NCBI GenBank assembly: GCA_017502305.1
Contig: JAFVVG010000040.1
Span: 1 to 64,000, forward strand
From: Clostridia bacterium
GTDB taxonomy: Bacteria > Bacillota > Clostridia > Christensenellales > Aristaeellaceae
Direction of reading: 5' to 3'
DNA length: 64,000 nt
Shown piece by piece: positions 60,458 to 64,000 of this stretch. Under the pieces are notes generated by a model. It ran no database searches, had not been told where the DNA came from, and worked only from the letters and a program-made list of their open reading frames with translations. Numbering within the stretch: position 1 is the first letter of the stretch; each line of letters starts with the position of its first letter. The translations under genes were made by a program, and so were the position numbers.

Positions 60458-61979
60458 ACCCATTCCCCGGCCAGAAGTCGCTCTGGCGCATCATGCCGCC
60501 CGTGTCCAGGTCGGGGAACCATACATGGTACCACTCCTCGCCCAGAATGCCGATGATCGTCAGGCTCTCGTCTGGGTAAACTATCCAATCGCCTGTTTTG
60601 CTTCGCTTGCCGGCGTGGAAGCCCTCCTCCTTCCATACAGGAAAAGAGGTCGCTTCCATGACAAAACTCATCTGCGGAAAGGCAACCTTTACCTCCCAGC
60701 CATCTTTCCCAAAGGCCAGATACTGGGTCATCATCCAGCCGTTGATCCCCTGAATGCGCACCCTTGTCCAGGTTTTGCCCTTCTCCAGCACCTCCACAGG
60801 CGTGCCGTTGTAATACTTGCCAAGGGATCGGGAATCTCGGTCAGCCTTTTCCCGCAGGTGCAGGCGGTCGGCAGGATTGGGGTTGTTCACCACCGCCCAG
60901 CGGCTGGGGTCAAGCTGCTCCAGGGCTTCTTCCAGGCTGGTGGGAATTGCCGTCCAATCGGTGTTCAGGCTGCTCCATGGGTGGTCGCCTACATAGCGAA
61001 TATCGTTATAGTCGCTCAAAAACTCACTCACCCAGTTTCGCCCTATATATACATGCCCTGCATCCTGGCGCGGCATGGCAAAGCTAACGTACCAGCCGCC
61101 ATCAGCGCAAGCATTGATATACGCCAGGGTATCCTGGGGCAGACTGAGGCAGGTTGATTGATTTTCGCAGCCGTATTTTGTCCCCTCCGGCAAGGGGCTG
61201 GAGATATGCACCACCGGATTGCCGTTGAAACATGCACAGGCAACCATGCGCAATATGCCGTCCTGATCCCGCACCAGCAGTTCCAGGCCATCATAGAGGG
61301 CAGCACCATCCAGAAAGGTATAACCGGGCACAATTTCCTCCGCACAGCGGCGCAGCACCTCATCGCTGAGCCAACTGGTGCGGAGGGGAAACGAATCCGG
61401 CACCGGCGCTATAGCATCGTTATAGTTGGCCAGCAACAGGCCTTCCTCCATCCACCTGGCGGGAATAGCAGCACATTGCTCCCTGCGTTCCAGGAGGTTG
61501 CCGTTTTCATCATTTTGCTCCTCAATCTCCCGCAGCGTGCCGTTTTCCCAAAGGGTGTAAAGCTCAAAGATCGTTTGCTCACCGTATATATCCGTGCATT
61601 GCACCTGTCCCCATGTACCGTTTTCTTTGAAGCAGCTGTATTGTAACTTCCCCGGGCGCACGCCCCCATAAGGTATACCCCAGAACAGCGCATTGTCGGC
61701 ATCCATCAGAATGCTTATCTCTTTCCCTGCCGGCAATGCGTTGGGATTATCAATGGTCAGCGCCCATGCGTCATTTTCCTTTTCAGCCACACAAAGGATG
61801 CGTGCATCATCCCGCGCCAGAACGGCGGCTGCGGTATTTCCCCATTGGTCGCAGGAATGCACGGAATAACCCGGGTGAACCTCCAGCATGACCCGAAGGG
61901 CGGCTTCCTCAGCCGTCTGCTCTGCACGGGCCATGCCACAAAAACACAGCAGGAGCAGCAGGAGTAATAAGCGTTTCAT
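60456..61979 (-). CDS. Exported SH3-domain protein, tandem paralogue 2
   Basis: 507 aa, signal peptide MKRLLLLLLLLCFCGMARAE. An N-terminal ~330-residue region is of unknown fold (HPGYSVHSCDQWGNTAAAVL start; LEVHPGY and GYTFLDGAA both suggest an internal repeat). A bacterial SH3 domain follows at ~365-430 (DRLHLREKADRDSRSLGKYY; WTRVRIQGINGWMMTQYLAF), then ~75 residues ending WYHVWFPDLDTGGMMRQSDF. GGAGGAAAGA precedes the ATG. 15 bp downstream of its paralogue. Probably a surface or wall-binding protein; no catalytic motif recognised. Confidence 0.78.
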   Translation of the reverse strand: MKRLLLLLLLLCFCGMARAEQTAEEAALRVMLEVHPGYSVHSCDQWGNTAAAVLARDDARILCVAEKENDAWALTIDNPNALPAGKEISILMDADNALFWGIPYGGVRPGKLQYSCFKENGTWGQVQCTDIYGEQTIFELYTLWENGTLREIEEQNDENGNLLERREQCAAIPARWMEEGLLLANYNDAIAPVPDSFPLRTSWLSDEVLRRCAEEIVPGYTFLDGAALYDGLELLVRDQDGILRMVACACFNGNPVVHISSPLPEGTKYGCENQSTCLSLPQDTLAYINACADGGWYVSFAMPRQDAGHVYIGRNWVSEFLSDYNDIRYVGDHPWSSLNTDWTAIPTSLEEALEQLDPSRWAVVNNPNPADRLHLREKADRDSRSLGKYYNGTPVEVLEKGKTWTRVRIQGINGWMMTQYLAFGKDGWEVKVAFPQMSFVMEATSFPVWKEEGFHAGKRSKTGDWIVYPDESLTIIGILGEEWYHVWFPDLDTGGMMRQSDFWPGNG

Positions 61980-61994
61980 TCTTTCCTCCTCCGT

Positions 61995-63533
61995 TTACCC
62001 ATTCCCCGGCCAGAAGTCGCTTTGGCGCATCATGCCTCCCTCGTCCAGGTCGGGGAACCACACGTGATACCACTCCTCGCCCAGAATGCCGATAATGCAG
62101 ACGTGCTCGCTCTTTTCCACCGTCCAGTCGCCATCCGCGGTCAGCTTCCTGCCGCGGATCACGTTGTCCTCCGTCCATACGGGAAAAACTGATTCCTCTT
62201 CCAGCAGGAACATACACGGGAGAGCATGCTTCACCTGCCATGCATCCTTGCCAAAGGCCAGATACTGGGTCATCATCCAGCCGTCGATCCCCTGAATGCG
62301 CACCCTTGTCCAGGTTTTGCCCTTCTCCAGCACCTCCACAGGCGTGCCGTTGTAATATTTCGCAAAAGACCGGGACTCCCGATCTGCCTTCTCCCACAGG
62401 TGCAGGCGGTCGGCGGGATTGGGGTTGTTCACCACCGCCCAGCGGCTGGGGTCGAGCTGTTCCAGGGCTTCCTCCATGGTGGCGGGCAGGGTGCTCCAAT
62501 CGGCGGTTGTGATGTCACTCCAGGGGTTATCGCCCACATAAAACGGTCCCATAGAGAAGAATGGAAACTCTGAGATCCAGTTGCGGCCAAGGTGCAGAAA
62601 ATCTCCCAAATAACCATCCGGCCAGGTTTCGCTGATGCGCCACACACCGTCCATGCAGGGTTCCACCAACGCAGCGGCTCGGCCAGGGATGTACACACAA
62701 TCCCCGAAGTTATCAACGGCATAGCGCGCGTCCTCCGGCAGGGGCGAGGAGATATTGGTGACATTTTCACCATTGATGCAGGCGCTGGTAATCAATCGCA
62801 GCACGCCTTCCTTGTCCCTCATGATCAGTTCCAGGCCATCTTCGGTAGCTCCGCCGTCCACATAGGTATACTCCGGAACAATCTCCCGGGCAGAGCGAAT
62901 CAGGTCCGCTTCCTCCAGCCAGCTATATCCGTTATGGAACAAATCCGGCACCGGCACAAGTGAATTATCGTAATGCTCCAGCACAAGGTATTCTTCCATC
63001 CAATTGGCGGAAACGGCCGCGCTTTCCCAGCGCTCCAGTAAGTTTTCATTCTCGTCACGATGCTCTTCAATTTTCCGTAACGCGCCATTCTCCCAGTGAT
63101 AGGTATATTCCGAATAACCCTGTTCGCTGCCATCCGAATACCAGGTGCAGTTCACCTGCCCCCACACGCCGTCCTCCCGGAAGCAGCTATAATGCCACGC
63201 CTTTGTGAAGTTGACCTCCTCCACGATCATGCTCCAGAACAGCGCATCGTCCGTGTCCAGCAGCAGGCTGACCTCCGCCCCCCTGGGCAGGGCTTTTTCG
63301 TTATCGATGGTCAGCACCCAGGCGCCGTCAACCTTCTCCGCCACGCACAGCACGCGCTCCTCCCCCTGCCCCAGCACAGCGGCAGCGGTATAGCCGCATT
63401 GGTCGGCATTCAGCAGGGTATAGCCGGGGTGTTTCGCCTGCATCAACTGAAGAGCAGAGGCATCCACTTCTTCGGCACAGGCCAGGCCGTACAGGCACAG
63501 AAAAACCATCAGGCTGATCAACAGGCGCTTCAT
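61995..63533 (-). CDS. Exported SH3-domain protein, tandem paralogue 1
   Basis: 512 aa, signal peptide MKRLLISLMVFLCLYGLACA. Same layout as the 60456-61979 protein: unknown N-terminal region, SH3 domain (DRLHLWEKADRESRSFAKYY; an Arg of the paralogue is Trp here) and the same C-terminal WFPDL-type end. The SH3 region and last 75 residues are nearly identical between the two, while the N-terminal halves are only roughly 50-60% alike by eye. The two genes form an operon. Function unknown. Confidence 0.78.
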   Translation of the reverse strand: MKRLLISLMVFLCLYGLACAEEVDASALQLMQAKHPGYTLLNADQCGYTAAAVLGQGEERVLCVAEKVDGAWVLTIDNEKALPRGAEVSLLLDTDDALFWSMIVEEVNFTKAWHYSCFREDGVWGQVNCTWYSDGSEQGYSEYTYHWENGALRKIEEHRDENENLLERWESAAVSANWMEEYLVLEHYDNSLVPVPDLFHNGYSWLEEADLIRSAREIVPEYTYVDGGATEDGLELIMRDKEGVLRLITSACINGENVTNISSPLPEDARYAVDNFGDCVYIPGRAAALVEPCMDGVWRISETWPDGYLGDFLHLGRNWISEFPFFSMGPFYVGDNPWSDITTADWSTLPATMEEALEQLDPSRWAVVNNPNPADRLHLWEKADRESRSFAKYYNGTPVEVLEKGKTWTRVRIQGIDGWMMTQYLAFGKDAWQVKHALPCMFLLEEESVFPVWTEDNVIRGRKLTADGDWTVEKSEHVCIIGILGEEWYHVWFPDLDEGGMMRQSDFWPGNG

Positions 63534-63594
63534 AGTATATCCTCCCTTGGTATCTTCTGCCTATTCAACGCAGCGGGATATTGTTTTCTTGCAA

Positions 63595-63625
63595 CAAAAA
63601 AGGACGCATTCGCGTCCTTTTTTGT
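63595..63625 (-). terminator. Terminator of the terminal peptidoglycan-binding protein gene
   Basis: AAAAAGGACGC / GCGTCCTTTTTT stem with a 4-base loop; minus-strand T run. Confidence 0.88.
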
Positions 63626-63631
63626 TGGTTA

Positions 63632-64000
63632 TCAGTTGTTGGGCTTGGCGTTGTCGGAATACAGCTTCTGGAGGGTCTGGTTGCCGGCCACGCCATCGGC
63701 ACCGATGCCGTTCTTCTTCTGGAAGGCCTTCACGGCGGCGGTGGTAGCGGAATCGTACTTGCCGGTGACTTCCGCCAGATAGCCCAGTTCCACCAGGCAT
63801 TCCTGCATCTCAATCACCGAGCTGCCCCGGTCGCCTTCACGCAGGGTGTTGAACTCGGTGGTAGCGGAGGTGGCCGCCTTGGCAGAGGAGGAATACAGCT
63901 TCTGCTGGGTCTTGTTGCCGGCCACGCCGTCCACGGGGGTCAGCTTATTCTGAATCTGGAAGGCACGCACAGCGTCCCGGGTGGTATCGCCGTAATCGCC
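63632..64000 (-). CDS. Peptidoglycan-binding repeat protein, C-terminal part
   Basis: Partial: the frame is open through the window edge, so the start is outside. The 122 visible residues hold the end of one PG_binding_1 repeat (DAVRAFQIQNKLTPVDGVAG then NKTQQKLYSS) and one complete repeat (LREGDRGSSVIEMQECLVEL through DGVAGNQTLQKLYSDNA), then a short tail. Closely related to the repeats of the 22903-25533 protein but ending in the repeat rather than in that protein's extra C-terminal domain. Confidence 0.85.
   Translation of the reverse strand, partial: GDYGDTTRDAVRAFQIQNKLTPVDGVAGNKTQQKLYSSSAKAATSATTEFNTLREGDRGSSVIEMQECLVELGYLAEVTGKYDSATTAAVKAFQKKNGIGADGVAGNQTLQKLYSDNAKPNN

Overview
The window is GC-rich bacterial chromosome with strong AGGAGG-type ribosome binding sites, TTGACA/TATAAT promoters, SpoIVB (a sporulation peptidase), pyruvate:ferredoxin oxidoreductase and a probable Re-type citrate synthase. 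This points to an anaerobic, spore-forming lineage of Bacillota (Clostridia). I cannot fix the order or genus from the sequence. No rRNA, tRNA, CRISPR array, transposase or integrase gene was seen.

Layout. 1-4723: maltodextrin-type ABC importer operon (binding protein, cut by the window edge, then MalF, MalG and the ATPase). 4769-8761: an operon of response regulator, GH113-like glycosidase and Nudix hydrolase, with the histidine kinase transcribed divergently. 8863-9822: a secreted internally duplicated protein. 9823-13603: a patchwork in which spoIVB and three degraded copies of its 3' end alternate with a PfkB-type sugar kinase gene and two AT-richer genes of unknown function. 13711-18004: a small membrane protein, a BTAD-type regulator, and an operon of LRR protein, NAGPA-type protein and Lgt-like membrane protein. 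18199-29353: CHAP-like protein, asnA, a secreted FMN/FAD reductase, a TIGR04086 membrane protein, a six-repeat peptidoglycan-binding protein, pnuC behind a structured leader, a VanY-like protein without its zinc ligands, and an FMN-binding/YeeE-like cluster whose last gene has an in-frame TGA. 29605-49781: envelope and metabolic genes (deacetylase, rfbD, hydrolases, Nudix, YitT, nifJ, NAGPA, phosphoesterase-like, MATE, Re-citrate synthase, aminotransferase, DUF975, O-antigen-ligase-like, ridA). 50083-57819: an oligopeptide ABC operon with two unusual subunits. 57872-64000: transglutaminase-like protein, a second MATE exporter, two tandem paralogous SH3 proteins and a second peptidoglycan-binding protein, cut by the window edge.

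The most unusual content is: (i) an OppC-type permease with a seven-repeat RCC1 beta-propeller in its first extracytoplasmic loop, next to an OppF-type ATPase with a ~190-residue helical insertion and a small membrane protein, all in one operon; (ii) a family of about 105-195 bp multi-hairpin repeats (five copies), four of them between convergent genes and three flanked on both sides by near-copies of the same terminator hairpin; (iii) the spoIVB tail copies; (iv) the pnuC leader, which can fold into competing hairpins ending in a terminator.

Functionally, the window describes a carbohydrate- and peptide-scavenging anaerobe. It has two ABC importers, a two-component system beside a beta-mannanase-like enzyme, pyruvate oxidation through ferredoxin feeding citrate and glutamate synthesis, and many exported wall-binding or wall-modifying proteins. 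The exported binding proteins visible here have signal-peptidase-I-type leaders rather than lipoboxes.
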